Source of the DNA: Pseudobutyrivibrio sp.
GTDB lineage: Bacteria > Bacillota > Clostridia > Lachnospirales > Lachnospiraceae
NCBI GenBank assembly: GCA_024684955.1
Contig: JAIKWH010000030.1
Span: forward strand, 1 to 43,583
Reading direction: 5' to 3'
Length of the DNA stretch: 43,583 bases
Both the position numbers and the translations under genes were made by a program. How positions within the stretch are numbered: position 1 is the stretch's first letter; each line of letters begins with the position of its first letter. Below are positions 26,659 through 35,369 of this stretch, in pieces. The notes under the pieces were generated by a model. That model did not search any database and was not told the origin of the DNA. It worked only from the letters and a program-made list of their open reading frames with translations.

Positions 26659-27699
26659 CTAATCCAATATGTATTCAAGACTGATATTGTTGTCTGAGCT
26701 AGATACTATGGTATGGGCTCCAGATATAATAGGCATTGCAGGTGGCAAGTGACCTATGTCTGCATCCATGACAATTGGTACATTATATTTGCCCAAAATC
26801 CCCGTGACCGCATTATATTGGTCCAGCCCCATCATCTCCTGCTTCCAAGAGGCTAGCGGTCTGCCAATCACAAAGCCCCTGGTATATTTAAACCAGCCTG
26901 CCCTGTCCAGATTCCATAGGGCCCGTCGAATAGACATGAGGTTTAGGTCGCAGGCCTCCAAAAACCAAATAATTCCTTGGCTTTTGTATCGCTCATTAAA
27001 TTCTCCCACCTGGTCATACTTTGTTCCCACTAGATTTGCCAGGCAATCCAGACATCCACCGGTGAGAATTCCCTCAAATTCTGGCAGGCTCTCCTTTTCC
27101 TGAGCCCCATAAAAACGTCTAAGCATCTTTTTTTCTGTAAGATTATATGAAACTGTAGGATGGTCCTCATCCTTTAAAGACTCCAGTTCAAAAGAATCGT
27201 AACCCCTGACCTGATTTGTCCTGCCTGTAAAAACATCTATTGTATCAGTGAGGCATGGGTGCAAATCATCCTGGCCAAAGGCTCCAATGCTAGGGCCGTA
27301 AATAGATGCCACATCGCAAATTGTATTGAGCAAAAAGGTGAAATTGGTATTGTCAGAGTAACCCATAAACCACTTTGGTTTTGCTGCTTTTACCCTTTCA
27401 AAATCCACATAATCCAGGGTCTCACACATGAGTTCTCCACCGCCGCAGGCAATGAGCATATCATTGTCATCTAAGCAGTAATAATCTGTCAGTTCCCTGC
27501 CGCAATTTGCTGGGCTGGAAGAAATTCCTATGCCATCACTTTTTCTGCAGTTGGGTCCCTCAATAATGGTATAGCCCATTCCTTTAAACCTATTAATGGC
27601 TCCATCCATGCATGACTTGTATGGTTCAAAAGCACAACCAAAGGATGGGGCAACCAAACCAATTGTCCCCTTGTCTTTTAAAAATTCTGGATATCTCAT
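26659..27699 (-). CDS. LD-carboxypeptidase (S66 family)
   Basis: The 346-residue protein belongs to peptidase family S66 (muramoyltetrapeptide carboxypeptidase, LdcA/MccF type). The catalytic triad is visible: nucleophile Ser115 in FMGYSDNTNF, the glutamate in WFLEACDLNL and the histidine in DIGHLPPAMP. Further family marks are GLVAPSFG at the start and ACGGGE. It would trim murein tetrapeptides in recycling, or cleave microcin-like or aminoacyl conjugates if MccF-like; sequence alone does not decide. It lacks a signal peptide, so it is cytoplasmic. Its ATG overlaps the larE stop by 4 bases. Confidence 0.9.
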   Translation of the reverse strand: MRYPEFLKDKGTIGLVAPSFGCAFEPYKSCMDGAINRFKGMGYTIIEGPNCRKSDGIGISSSPANCGRELTDYYCLDDNDMLIACGGGELMCETLDYVDFERVKAAKPKWFMGYSDNTNFTFLLNTICDVASIYGPSIGAFGQDDLHPCLTDTIDVFTGRTNQVRGYDSFELESLKDEDHPTVSYNLTEKKMLRRFYGAQEKESLPEFEGILTGGCLDCLANLVGTKYDQVGEFNERYKSQGIIWFLEACDLNLMSIRRALWNLDRAGWFKYTRGFVIGRPLASWKQEMMGLDQYNAVTGILGKYNVPIVMDADIGHLPPAMPIISGAHTIVSSSDNNISLEYILD

Positions 27700-28526
27700 T
27701 TTATATCTCCTATAGTCTCATTCAAACTGCCAGTCCTATATCCCTTTAGGTCCATGGCCACATAGCTAAAGCCAAATTCTATAAACTTATTATAAATCTC
27801 GTCCCTGAGGGCCTGGTCCATCATCCTGGCAAAATCCTCTGGCAAAAGTTCTATACGGGCCACATTGCCATGGGCTCTTACCCTAAATTGCTTAAAGCCT
27901 TTATCCAAAAGCATGACCTCCGCCTTGTCCACCATGAGCAGTTTTTCTCTTGTAATCTCCTCCCCATAGGGAATTCTGCTGGCCAGGCAGGCAAAGGATG
28001 GCTTTGCTGCAGTGGACAGCCCAAGATAGGCAGAAATGTCTCTAATATCCTGCTTTGTAAATCCCAATTCTCTAAGGGGGCTTTTAACCTCCAGCTCAGA
28101 GATGGCCTTTAGGCCAGGCCTGTAATCTCCCAAATCATCCAGATTAGACCCCTCTGCCACATTAAAAATACCATTTTCCTTTGCCTGCTTTATTATCTCT
28201 GTAAAGAGGGCCTTTTTGCAGTGATAGCACCTGTCAGTAGGATTCTCCGCAAAATGTGAAATAGCCCCCTCATCAACCTCTATAATCTTGTGCCTTACCC
28301 CTAGGCCCTTGCAATATTTTTTAGCCTCTTCAATCTCCCGGCCTGGCACCATACCAGCAGACACTGTGACGGCCATGCCCTCATCCCCCAGGGCCTCATG
28401 CATAGCATATACCAAAAATGTAGAATCAACTCCTGAGGAGTAGGCCACCGCCACATTTTTTAAATCCTTAAAATAATCCAAAAGACTATTATATTTCTCT
28501 AAAAGATCTTGTCTAAGTTCTGCCAT
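27696..28526 (-). CDS. larE: ATP-dependent sacrificial sulfur transferase LarE
   Basis: LarE adds sulfur to the pyridinium precursor of the nickel-pincer cofactor of lactate racemase. The 276-residue protein has a PP-loop (VAYSSGVDSTF) and NPTDRCYHCKKALF. Three cysteines (C100, C103, C180 in SFACLASRIPYG) match the arrangement known for [4Fe-4S]-type LarE enzymes, which are catalytic and not self-sacrificing. I start at the ATG at 28526 with AAAGGAAAG upstream; a GTG at 28556 is less likely. larA, larB and larC are not in the window. It overlaps the S66 peptidase by 4 bases. Confidence 0.9.
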   Translation of the reverse strand: MAELRQDLLEKYNSLLDYFKDLKNVAVAYSSGVDSTFLVYAMHEALGDEGMAVTVSAGMVPGREIEEAKKYCKGLGVRHKIIEVDEGAISHFAENPTDRCYHCKKALFTEIIKQAKENGIFNVAEGSNLDDLGDYRPGLKAISELEVKSPLRELGFTKQDIRDISAYLGLSTAAKPSFACLASRIPYGEEITREKLLMVDKAEVMLLDKGFKQFRVRAHGNVARIELLPEDFARMMDQALRDEIYNKFIEFGFSYVAMDLKGYRTGSLNETIGDIK

Positions 28527-28615
28527 AGTTCTTTCCTTTTTTTCTAATTTTATCACAGATTGGGGTTTTTCAGTGGAAAAACAGGCAGCTTCTACTATTG
28601 GCTACCCCGCAAAAT

Positions 28616-28650
28616 AAAAAACACCCAACAAGTGGGTGTTTTTTTTACTC
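28616..28650. terminator. Bidirectional terminator after the lipoprotein gene
   Basis: AACACCCA and TGGGTGTT, extended by A/T pairs, form a stem (28616-28644) with a 5-base loop and T-runs on both sides. It closes the long minus-strand cluster that ends with the lipoprotein at 28645. Confidence 0.92.
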
Positions 28651-29088
28651 TGTAATTCCTACCGCTGCCTTATATTCTTCTAAAAGGTCTAAATCCTTGG
28701 CTCTTTCCATCAGAGCTTTTTCGTCGGTGTCGGCCTGGGCTTTGATCTCGGTAATCTTTAAATCAAAGGATGCTATTAATTGCCCATTGTCCTCCGCTGC
28801 ATTTGCTGCCTGGAGTCCTGCAGAAAGTTCATTTAGGGCGTCAGACATCTTTTGATAATCTTCCCTGAGGGCCTTGCCCTCCTCAGTGGTGCAGGTGAAT
28901 TCCTGCATGGCTGCATCCACTCCCATGGCGTAGACAGCCACGCCTCCATCGTCCACTTGCTCAAGGGCCTCCAAAAATGCCCCATAGGCTGCCAGATCGG
29001 CAGACATGGCTTCCTTTTGGGCCTTTGACCCGCAACCGGACAGGGTTAATGAAATTGTAAGACAAAGTAAAAGTATATTTTTTTTCAT
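28645..29088 (-). CDS. Small lipoprotein of unknown function
   Basis: The 147-residue protein begins MKKNILLLCLTISLTLSGCGSK, a lipoprotein signal with lipobox LSGC, so Cys19 is the likely lipidated residue at the outer face of the membrane. The mature part is acidic and largely helical (repeated Ala, Glu, Leu), with no recognised domain. A longer frame reaching 29205 lies inside the UPF0210 gene and lacks a ribosome site. The chosen ATG is 4 bases after that gene's stop, with only a weak AAGAAA ahead, so translation may be coupled. Confidence 0.75.
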   Translation of the reverse strand: MKKNILLLCLTISLTLSGCGSKAQKEAMSADLAAYGAFLEALEQVDDGGVAVYAMGVDAAMQEFTCTTEEGKALREDYQKMSDALNELSAGLQAANAAEDNGQLIASFDLKITEIKAQADTDEKALMERAKDLDLLEEYKAAVGITE

Positions 29089-29092
29089 TTTC

Positions 29093-30457
29093 TTAGTTTT
29101 TAAATGAATGAATTGGCGCTGGGATGCGTCCGCCCCTATTAATAAAGTCAGCACATGAATATTTGTTAACTGGCATGATTGGTGCGTATCCAAAGAGTCC
29201 ACCAAACTCTACCTTTTCGCCTACTCCCTTTCCTATAACAGGAATAAGGCGGGCTGCTGTGGTCTTTTGGTTTACCATACCAAGAGCCATCTCGTCTGCA
29301 ACCATACCTGAGATAGTGGTGGCTGGTGTGTCCCCAGGAATAGCAATCATATCCAGTCCTACCGAGCAAACGCAGGTCATTGCCTCCAGTTTTTCCAGGC
29401 TGATTGCCCCTGCCTCAACAGAATTTATCATGCCCTGATCCTCTGATACAGGAATAAAGGCACCTGAAAGTCCACCAACATATGAACTAGCCATAACGCC
29501 ACCCTTTTTAACCTGATCATTGAGCATGGCAAGGGCTGCTGTTGTGCCTGGGGCACCGGCATATTCTAATCCGATTTCGCACAGGATATCTGCTACAGAG
29601 TCTCCAATGGCTGGAGTCGGTGCCAGGGACAAATCTATGATTCCAAAAGGAATACCAAGGCGCTTGCTAGCCTCCTGGGCAACCAACTGGCCCACGCGGG
29701 TAACCTTAAATGCAGTCTTTTTAATAGTCTCGCAGAGAACCTCAAAATTCTCTCCCCTGACCTGCTCCAAGGCCTTTTTTACAACACCTGGTCCTGATAC
29801 ACCTACATTGATTATTGCGTCTGCCTCTGTGACACCATGGAAGGCACCAGCCATAAATGGGTTGTCATCAGGAGCATTGCAAAATACAACCAATTTCATG
29901 CAGTCTACAGAATCTCTATCCTTTGAAACCTCTGCCACCTCCAGGAGAATTTCTCCCATCAGTTTGACAGCATCCATATTAATACCTGTTTTTGTGGAAG
30001 CTAAATTAACAGAGGAACATACTCTGTTTGTAGATGAAAGAGCCTGAGGAATTGATTTGATAAGCAATTCGTCAGCTGTGGTCATACCCTTTGACACCAG
30101 GGCAGAATAACCACCTATAAGATTGGCGCCAACAGCCTCTGCTGCTGCATCCATTGTGTGAGCCAAAGTCACAAAGTCCTCCGGAGTTTTGCAGGCACTG
30201 CCACCTATCAAAGCAATTGGAGTAACTGAAATACGTCTGTTTACAATAGGAATACCATAATCCCGCTCAATCTCCTTGGCCACCTTGTCCAAGTCCTTTG
30301 CCACAGTGGTAATCCTCTTATAAACCTTTTTATTAAGCTGGTCTAAATCTGAATCTATGCATTCTAAAAGGCTAATGCCGATAGTGATGGTACGGACATC
30401 AAGGGTTTGCTCCTCCACCATCTTGTTTGTTTCAATGACTTCTTTAATGTTTACCAT
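29093..30457 (-). CDS. UPF0210/DUF711 (PFL-like) family protein
   Basis: The 454-residue protein is a full-length member of the conserved UPF0210 family (DUF711), recognised by its N-terminal [32 protein letters not shown] and the terminal [12 protein letters not shown]. The family is related in fold to glycyl-radical enzymes of the PFL type, but no glycyl-radical motif is seen and its function is unknown. It sits 9 bases after the ACT-domain gene, a pairing conserved in many Firmicutes and archaea, which suggests the ACT protein is its regulator. Confidence 0.92.
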   Translation of the reverse strand: MVNIKEVIETNKMVEEQTLDVRTITIGISLLECIDSDLDQLNKKVYKRITTVAKDLDKVAKEIERDYGIPIVNRRISVTPIALIGGSACKTPEDFVTLAHTMDAAAEAVGANLIGGYSALVSKGMTTADELLIKSIPQALSSTNRVCSSVNLASTKTGINMDAVKLMGEILLEVAEVSKDRDSVDCMKLVVFCNAPDDNPFMAGAFHGVTEADAIINVGVSGPGVVKKALEQVRGENFEVLCETIKKTAFKVTRVGQLVAQEASKRLGIPFGIIDLSLAPTPAIGDSVADILCEIGLEYAGAPGTTAALAMLNDQVKKGGVMASSYVGGLSGAFIPVSEDQGMINSVEAGAISLEKLEAMTCVCSVGLDMIAIPGDTPATTISGMVADEMALGMVNQKTTAARLIPVIGKGVGEKVEFGGLFGYAPIMPVNKYSCADFINRGGRIPAPIHSFKN

Positions 30458-30466
30458 GATATACTC

Positions 30467-30742
30467 CTACAGTCTGTGCATCTTTTCAAAGATCTCTTCT
30501 TTTTGAGCCTTTACCTCAACTCCGATTTCTTCACCAAGTTTTACCAAGTCTCTTTGTAGGTCCCCAAAAGCCTTGTTTGCTCCTGTAATATCAACAACCA
30601 TCATCATGTTAAAAAAGTCCTGGACGATAGTTTGAGAAATATCTAGCACGTTTACCTTGCTATCTGCAAGATAGGTACAGATACGGGCAATGATACCTAC
30701 GGTGTCTTTGCCGACTACAGTGATAATTACTTTGTCTTTCAT
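30467..30742 (-). CDS. ACT-domain protein (UPF0237 family)
   Basis: The 91-residue protein is a single ACT domain (VIITVVGKDTVGIIARICTYLADSKVNVLDISQTI) plus a short tail, the UPF0237 pattern. ACT domains usually bind small ligands such as amino acids; this ligand is not known. The ATG at 30742 follows AAGGAG at the right distance. A longer frame to 30853 overlaps the walJ-like gene and is unlikely. The next gene encodes the UPF0210 protein. Confidence 0.92.
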   Translation of the reverse strand: MKDKVIITVVGKDTVGIIARICTYLADSKVNVLDISQTIVQDFFNMMMVVDITGANKAFGDLQRDLVKLGEEIGVEVKAQKEEIFEKMHRL

Positions 30743-30770
30743 AGTATGTTCTCCTTTATGACTCTCTATG

Positions 30771-31571
30771 TTAAATAATAACCCGCTGTGAAACGTCGGT
30801 GCGTGATGCCACTGTAATGTCAAAATCCTTTCCCTTGTAAGGAATAGATCCATCCATGTTTATCTCCAGATTAACTGTCTCGTAGGCCAGGTCTGGATAA
30901 TTGTTTTCGTGGCTCAAGTGACCCAAAAAAATATGTTTAATATTGTCATTTAAGACTTTGCACAAAAGCTGACCGGAGGCCTCATTGCTCAAGTGGCCGT
31001 GGTCAGAGAGAATGCGCTGTTTTAACTGGTATGGGTAGGAGCCTACCTCCAGCATATGTATATCATGGTTGGCCTCTAAGAGCATAGCGTCAAGGCCTGT
31101 TAAATTGTCAATAATATAGTCGTCATAATACCCTAAGTCAGTGCAGACCGCAACCTTTGACCTAATATTTTCTATACGGTAGGCAACAGGGTCTGCCGCA
31201 TCATGGCTAATGTGGAAAGGGTGAATTGTAAGAGAACCAAGAGTAAAATCCTGGTCTGGGTAAATGACGTGAAACAAAGTGTCATCAATATTACCCAAAG
31301 ACTTTTGGCTACGGATTGCCCTGATTGTAGCCGCTGTAGCATAGATAGGTATGTGATATTTACGAGAAATAACCCCCAAGCCAGACACGTGGTCTGAATG
31401 CTCGTGGGTTATAAGAAGTCCTGCCATATCGGCAGTCGTATAATTATATTTATTCATTCCGGCCTCAATGCGCTTGCCGGAGATACCTGCATCAATCATG
31501 ACATGAGTGCTGTCATCTCCTACGCAAATGCAATTGCCGCTGCTTCCGCTTGCAATACTAAAAAAATCCAT
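30771..31571 (-). CDS. walJ: MBL-fold exonuclease-like protein WalJ/YycJ
   Basis: The 266-residue metallo-beta-lactamase-fold protein starts MDFFSIASGSSGNC, the standard WalJ/YycJ N-terminus. Metal ligands are in LLITHEHSDHVSGL (HxHxDH), FHISHDA, TDLGY and FLGHLSHEN. YycJ homologues are linked to DNA end processing and cell-wall homeostasis in Firmicutes. Here the gene is not beside a walRK two-component system but follows the FtsA-like gene by 8 bases. The GGAGG upstream is about 13 bases from the ATG, longer than ideal, but no better start exists. Confidence 0.87.
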   Translation of the reverse strand: MDFFSIASGSSGNCICVGDDSTHVMIDAGISGKRIEAGMNKYNYTTADMAGLLITHEHSDHVSGLGVISRKYHIPIYATAATIRAIRSQKSLGNIDDTLFHVIYPDQDFTLGSLTIHPFHISHDAADPVAYRIENIRSKVAVCTDLGYYDDYIIDNLTGLDAMLLEANHDIHMLEVGSYPYQLKQRILSDHGHLSNEASGQLLCKVLNDNIKHIFLGHLSHENNYPDLAYETVNLEINMDGSIPYKGKDFDITVASRTDVSQRVII

Positions 31572-31579
31572 TAAAACTA

Positions 31580-33688
31580 TTAATCCTCCCAGCAAACTTC
31601 CAATTCATCACCAGGATTTACTGGATCTGCGTATCCGCATTGCTGGCCATTTTTTCTGGTGACTACCATTCTGCCGCCACCTGCTTTTGTATCAAAATCG
31701 ATTACATTAAAGATGTCTACAAAAATGTAATCCTTTTTGCCTGAAAGTATCTTGTCCTCGCCATTAATTTTTACAGGCACATCCACACTCTCCACCTTGA
31801 TTTTGGTGTGAACATCAGCAGCAAGAGCTGGGTCTGGCTCACTGTTTAAAGCAGGCTCCTCTCCCTCTGCCACCTCGCCTGGCACGTAATCCTCTGGCAT
31901 GCCCTCGCTGTCATCCACAATAAATGAGCCAGCGTATGCAGTAGGAGTGGTTGTTGTCCAAGCCACAACAAAGTTTTCATATACCAAGGTATCAAGACTT
32001 GCTGTCCTGTTATTGACGAGAATCTCATATCTGTCATCAATGGTAACATCCATAAACTCAGCCAACTGGCCAACTGTATAGTAGGCCCTAGTCTCGATTA
32101 CATCACCATTTTTAACTGAGTAGGTAGGTGGCTCCATAGAACCATTTACCTCTACAAACTTAGGACATTTTACACGATGTCCGCACACATTAAAGTACAA
32201 ATAATCTGTCGTAAACTCAGCCAAATCAGCAATTGTGCCATTGCCGCCCTCACCCACTGTAGATGGGGTCAGCTGAATGTCAGCATTAAATTCTAGGGGA
32301 GCATTGATTCCAACCTGCTTGCCATTCATTGTGACAACAGCAGATTCTCCCTCTGTTCCTCTAATCATGCGGGCAACACCATTGACTGTGAAATTGATCT
32401 CGTGACCTCTCCTTGGGAATAACTGGTCAGCGGAGAATCCTGCCTGCATAGCAGCGTCCACAATAGTAAGCTGTCCATTATCATATAATTTCATCATCTC
32501 ACCATTAAAGTGAACCATGATAAAGTTATTCTTGGTCTCGTAGTAATTGAGGCATATACCAATAGGTGTAACGAGGAGAGAATCCTTGACCACGTCCTCC
32601 TGCTCAAAGACGATCTCTTTGAGAACTTCCTCACCCCTGAGGGCAACACGCTCTTTGATGATACCAAGATTCTCCGCCAATTCATCAGTGAATCCGTGAA
32701 TCTTGCCGCCGCCACCAACAACAAAGGCTGCTGATACGGCCTTGCCACCATTTAATTCTTTAATTTTGTCAGATACAGCGCTTACAATCTTTTTCATAAC
32801 AGGCTCTGTAAGCTTGTACACATCCTCAGAATCTATGGTGTGGTCAATGCCCATAATGTCTGTATATGAAATAGGGCCACCAAGAGTAGACTCTCTCTTG
32901 ATAGATTCCGCTGTAGCAAAGTCAACCAAATATTCCTGGACTATGACCTCTGTCAATTCGTCCCCGGCCATAGGAATCATGCCATAGGCACAGATACTGC
33001 CATCCTTTGTGACACAGATATCTGATGTGCCGGCACCTACATCCACCAGGGCAATATTAAGCATTCTAAAATTTTGAGGAATTGCAACATTGATGGCGGC
33101 AATAGGCTCCAAGGTAAGATTTGCAACTGAAAGACCAGCCTTTCCTACTGCAGCATAAAGTCCATCAACAACATCCTCTGGCAGGAAGGTAACAATAATG
33201 TCCTCCCCTATGTAATCAGCCTTGTGGTCCTCCAGGCTGGTGAAAACATCTCCATTGAGATAGTATTTCATGGTGGAATAACCAACGCAGAAGAACTTGT
33301 ATTTATTGTCCCCCTCTGCCTTTAATTCTGTACCGGCCTGGTCAATTCCCATCATATCAAGAGTATGAAGGTCCTCACCTGTGACAACAGTCTCCTCAGG
33401 ATATTCCAATTCAACATGGGTGGTAACTGTGCGAAGAACACGACCAGCGGCAGCGATACAAACCTCAGTGAGAGTAAGGCCTGTCATCTGTTCCAACTCA
33501 ACCTTTACATCCTCGCAGGTAGCACCTACTCTGCCTATATCATGAATCTGACCATCCAGCATGGCTCTGGTATCATGCTCCTTGAGACATTGAGCCACAA
33601 CATGAAACTCTTTCCCATCCAGATATCCCACTGTTCCAATGACATTTCTGGTACCGATATCAAGGCCAAATACAATATCCTTTTCCAT
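31580..33688 (-). CDS. FtsA-like ASKHA ATPase with a long C-terminal extension
   Basis: The 702-residue protein has an actin-like fold. Phosphate-1 loop is FGLDIGTRNVIGTVGY, phosphate-2 is LVDVGAGTSDICVTKDG and the adenosine loop is VVGGGGKIHGF. An SHS2-type subdomain (about 80-190) as in FtsA/PilM lies between. After about residue 390 there is a further region of about 300 residues with beta-rich repeats (MNGKQVGINAPLEF, FEVNGSMEPPTYS-like), not found in classical FtsA, and no amphipathic C-terminal membrane helix was evident. Databases usually call such proteins FtsA-like. It may serve cell division or an envelope machine. It lies 21 bases after coaE. Confidence 0.8.
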   Translation of the reverse strand: MEKDIVFGLDIGTRNVIGTVGYLDGKEFHVVAQCLKEHDTRAMLDGQIHDIGRVGATCEDVKVELEQMTGLTLTEVCIAAAGRVLRTVTTHVELEYPEETVVTGEDLHTLDMMGIDQAGTELKAEGDNKYKFFCVGYSTMKYYLNGDVFTSLEDHKADYIGEDIIVTFLPEDVVDGLYAAVGKAGLSVANLTLEPIAAINVAIPQNFRMLNIALVDVGAGTSDICVTKDGSICAYGMIPMAGDELTEVIVQEYLVDFATAESIKRESTLGGPISYTDIMGIDHTIDSEDVYKLTEPVMKKIVSAVSDKIKELNGGKAVSAAFVVGGGGKIHGFTDELAENLGIIKERVALRGEEVLKEIVFEQEDVVKDSLLVTPIGICLNYYETKNNFIMVHFNGEMMKLYDNGQLTIVDAAMQAGFSADQLFPRRGHEINFTVNGVARMIRGTEGESAVVTMNGKQVGINAPLEFNADIQLTPSTVGEGGNGTIADLAEFTTDYLYFNVCGHRVKCPKFVEVNGSMEPPTYSVKNGDVIETRAYYTVGQLAEFMDVTIDDRYEILVNNRTASLDTLVYENFVVAWTTTTPTAYAGSFIVDDSEGMPEDYVPGEVAEGEEPALNSEPDPALAADVHTKIKVESVDVPVKINGEDKILSGKKDYIFVDIFNVIDFDTKAGGGRMVVTRKNGQQCGYADPVNPGDELEVCWED

Positions 33689-33709
33689 GAATTAATCTCC
33701 TAGAAAAAA

Positions 33710-34309
33710 TTAGTCTATATGATTTAAGAGGCGGCGAAGCTGAGCCAAAGTCTCATCCTCGTCTCCATTATTATCAATTATCTGACTGCAATTTGCCCTA
33801 AAACTCTCCTCAGAGCGCTGGGCAAGAAATACAGAATCAATGTGTTCATCACTGTAACCACGGGATATTTTAAGGCGTTTTCTCCTAACATCCTCACTGG
33901 CATAAATGTACCACATCTCATCCACAAGTTTACCATAACCACATTCTATGAGCAATGCAGCTTCAAAGAAAAAATACTCTATCTTGTGCTTTTTTCTTTC
34001 CTCTTCTACCTCATTTAGTACTTCTTTTTCCACTGCCGGATGGACAATGGAATTCACCCTCTCCCTGAGTTTTGAATCGGCAAACATATATGATGCCATC
34101 TTTTTTTTGTCAATCGACCCATCAGGGCAGAGAATATTGCCTGGCCATGGCAGGGCAATCACCCTATCATAACAATCATGGCCCGGTGTCATAAGCAGTG
34201 CCGCCAGCTGGTCTGCCAGCACTACCTTGCAATTAAAGTTTTCTTTTAACAAAGAGAGCACCGTGCTTTTGCCAGCCCCGATGCCCCCTGTAATTCCTAT
34301 AAATTTCAT
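33710..34309 (-). CDS. coaE: Dephospho-CoA kinase
   Basis: This enzyme phosphorylates dephospho-CoA, the final step of coenzyme A synthesis. The 199-residue P-loop kinase has GITGGIGAGKST at the N-terminus, VLADQLA, the conserved HPAVEKEV segment, FEAALLIECG and the LID region RRKRLKISRG. Length and motifs are typical. It is 3 bases after the DUF975 gene and not far downstream of polA, matching the frequent polA–coaE linkage of Firmicutes. Confidence 0.95.
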   Translation of the reverse strand: MKFIGITGGIGAGKSTVLSLLKENFNCKVVLADQLAALLMTPGHDCYDRVIALPWPGNILCPDGSIDKKKMASYMFADSKLRERVNSIVHPAVEKEVLNEVEEERKKHKIEYFFFEAALLIECGYGKLVDEMWYIYASEDVRRKRLKISRGYSDEHIDSVFLAQRSEESFRANCSQIIDNNGDEDETLAQLRRLLNHID

Positions 34310-34312
34310 AAA

Positions 34313-35299
34313 TTAGTCTTCGTCAAACAACCCACTATTGTCATCTGTACTTTTCTGCTCTGCTACAGGCTCTGCCTCCTGTACTGGTGCCTCAGTCTGC
34401 ACTGGTGCTGCCTCAGTCTGTACTGGTGCTGCCTCAGTCTGTGCTGGTGCCTCAGTCTGTACTGGTGCCTCAGTCTGTACTGGTGCTGCCTCGCCAAAAG
34501 TCTGGCCGTAGAACTCTGGTCCTGTGTATGAGTTTGCCTTTACTTCCTCTTCAAAAATTTCATCATTTGAAGTCTGTACAAAGCCAAGGTACTCATTGAT
34601 CTGCTGCATTCTCTCACGCTTGATGAAATCATATGCTCCTGCTGAAGCAAAATTATAGTAAGGATTTACGTAGAAAATTCCTACAAGTGAGCACAATCCA
34701 TAAAGAAGGAACCAACCAATAAAAGAAAGATCCATAACAAAAAGATCGCCCTTGTGTCCATCTGTCATGTGCTTAGACATCTTAAAACACTCCTTGATTG
34801 ATAGATCAGGTCTATCAATAAGAAGATAAGGAACCATTGAATACTGATAAGCCTTTATAATACCAGGAATGTAGAAAAGAAGAGACCAAAGGAAAATGTA
34901 AACAAGTACAAGCAACATTCCAAGGAAAGTTCTCTTAAATCTACCCTTTTTAAATCCTGCAAAAATCTCACCAGTTGTAGGTCTGTCTCCCCGGTATGCA
35001 AGGTAAGAAAAACGCTTGAGACCTACATCAAAAATATTGGCAAAAAGCGCTCCTATCAAAAGGGCAATAGTTACCCAAAGCAGGAATGAGCCTGCCATGC
35101 CGGATTCATCATAATAATAGTAATAATAAGGGTCTGCAATAATCTGTACCACAAATCCAATGTATGCAGGTATTATTGCAACTGCAAAAATTGCCCCGAT
35201 AATTAATCTTGCTAAAAATACATTTCCTACTGTTGGCCAGTAATTGCTAGTAAAAGCATTACGGGCATTTCTTTTTATTTCCGCTCTTGGAAATCTCAT
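34313..35299 (-). CDS. DUF975 family membrane protein with repetitive tail
   Basis: The 328-residue protein has four main hydrophobic segments, near residues 25-50, 68-92, 115-145 and 180-215. It carries the DUF975 pattern, including the short N-terminal RAEIKRNARNAF and YQYSMVPYLLIDRPDLS. Function is unknown for the family. The last 70 residues are a low-complexity tail built of APVQTE units with a terminal acidic DNSGLFDED, unrelated to the core and probably disordered. It sits between polA and coaE. Confidence 0.88.
   Translation of the reverse strand: MRFPRAEIKRNARNAFTSNYWPTVGNVFLARLIIGAIFAVAIIPAYIGFVVQIIADPYYYYYYDESGMAGSFLLWVTIALLIGALFANIFDVGLKRFSYLAYRGDRPTTGEIFAGFKKGRFKRTFLGMLLVLVYIFLWSLLFYIPGIIKAYQYSMVPYLLIDRPDLSIKECFKMSKHMTDGHKGDLFVMDLSFIGWFLLYGLCSLVGIFYVNPYYNFASAGAYDFIKRERMQQINEYLGFVQTSNDEIFEEEVKANSYTGPEFYGQTFGEAAPVQTEAPVQTEAPAQTEAAPVQTEAAPVQTEAPVQEAEPVAEQKSTDDNSGLFDED
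34381..34492. repeat. In-frame minisatellite in the DUF975 gene
   Basis: Six to seven near-identical copies of an 18-base unit (CTCAGTCTGTACTGGTGC) are present, some extended to 21 bases by an extra alanine codon. They encode APVQTE or AAPVQTE. Unit lengths are multiples of three, so gain or loss of copies keeps the frame. Confidence 0.9.
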
Positions 35300-35369
35300 A
35301 ACTTTTTATCCTCCGTTAAATATTTTCTCCCATCTGGCTCTCATATGCCAGACCTCCCATGGCAACTAA

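Noticed and set aside
29124-30047. Plus-strand frames within the UPF0210 gene
   Set aside because: They are antisense shadows of a well-recognised gene without ribosome sites.
34387-34599. Repetitive plus-strand frame over the DUF975 repeat
   Set aside because: The frame is kept open only by the minisatellite; it is antisense to the APVQTE tail.
35300-35369. Hairpin TCTGGC…GCCAGA downstream of polA as a terminator
   Set aside because: The stem is only 6 bp and has no T-run on the minus strand; transcription probably continues into the DUF975 gene.
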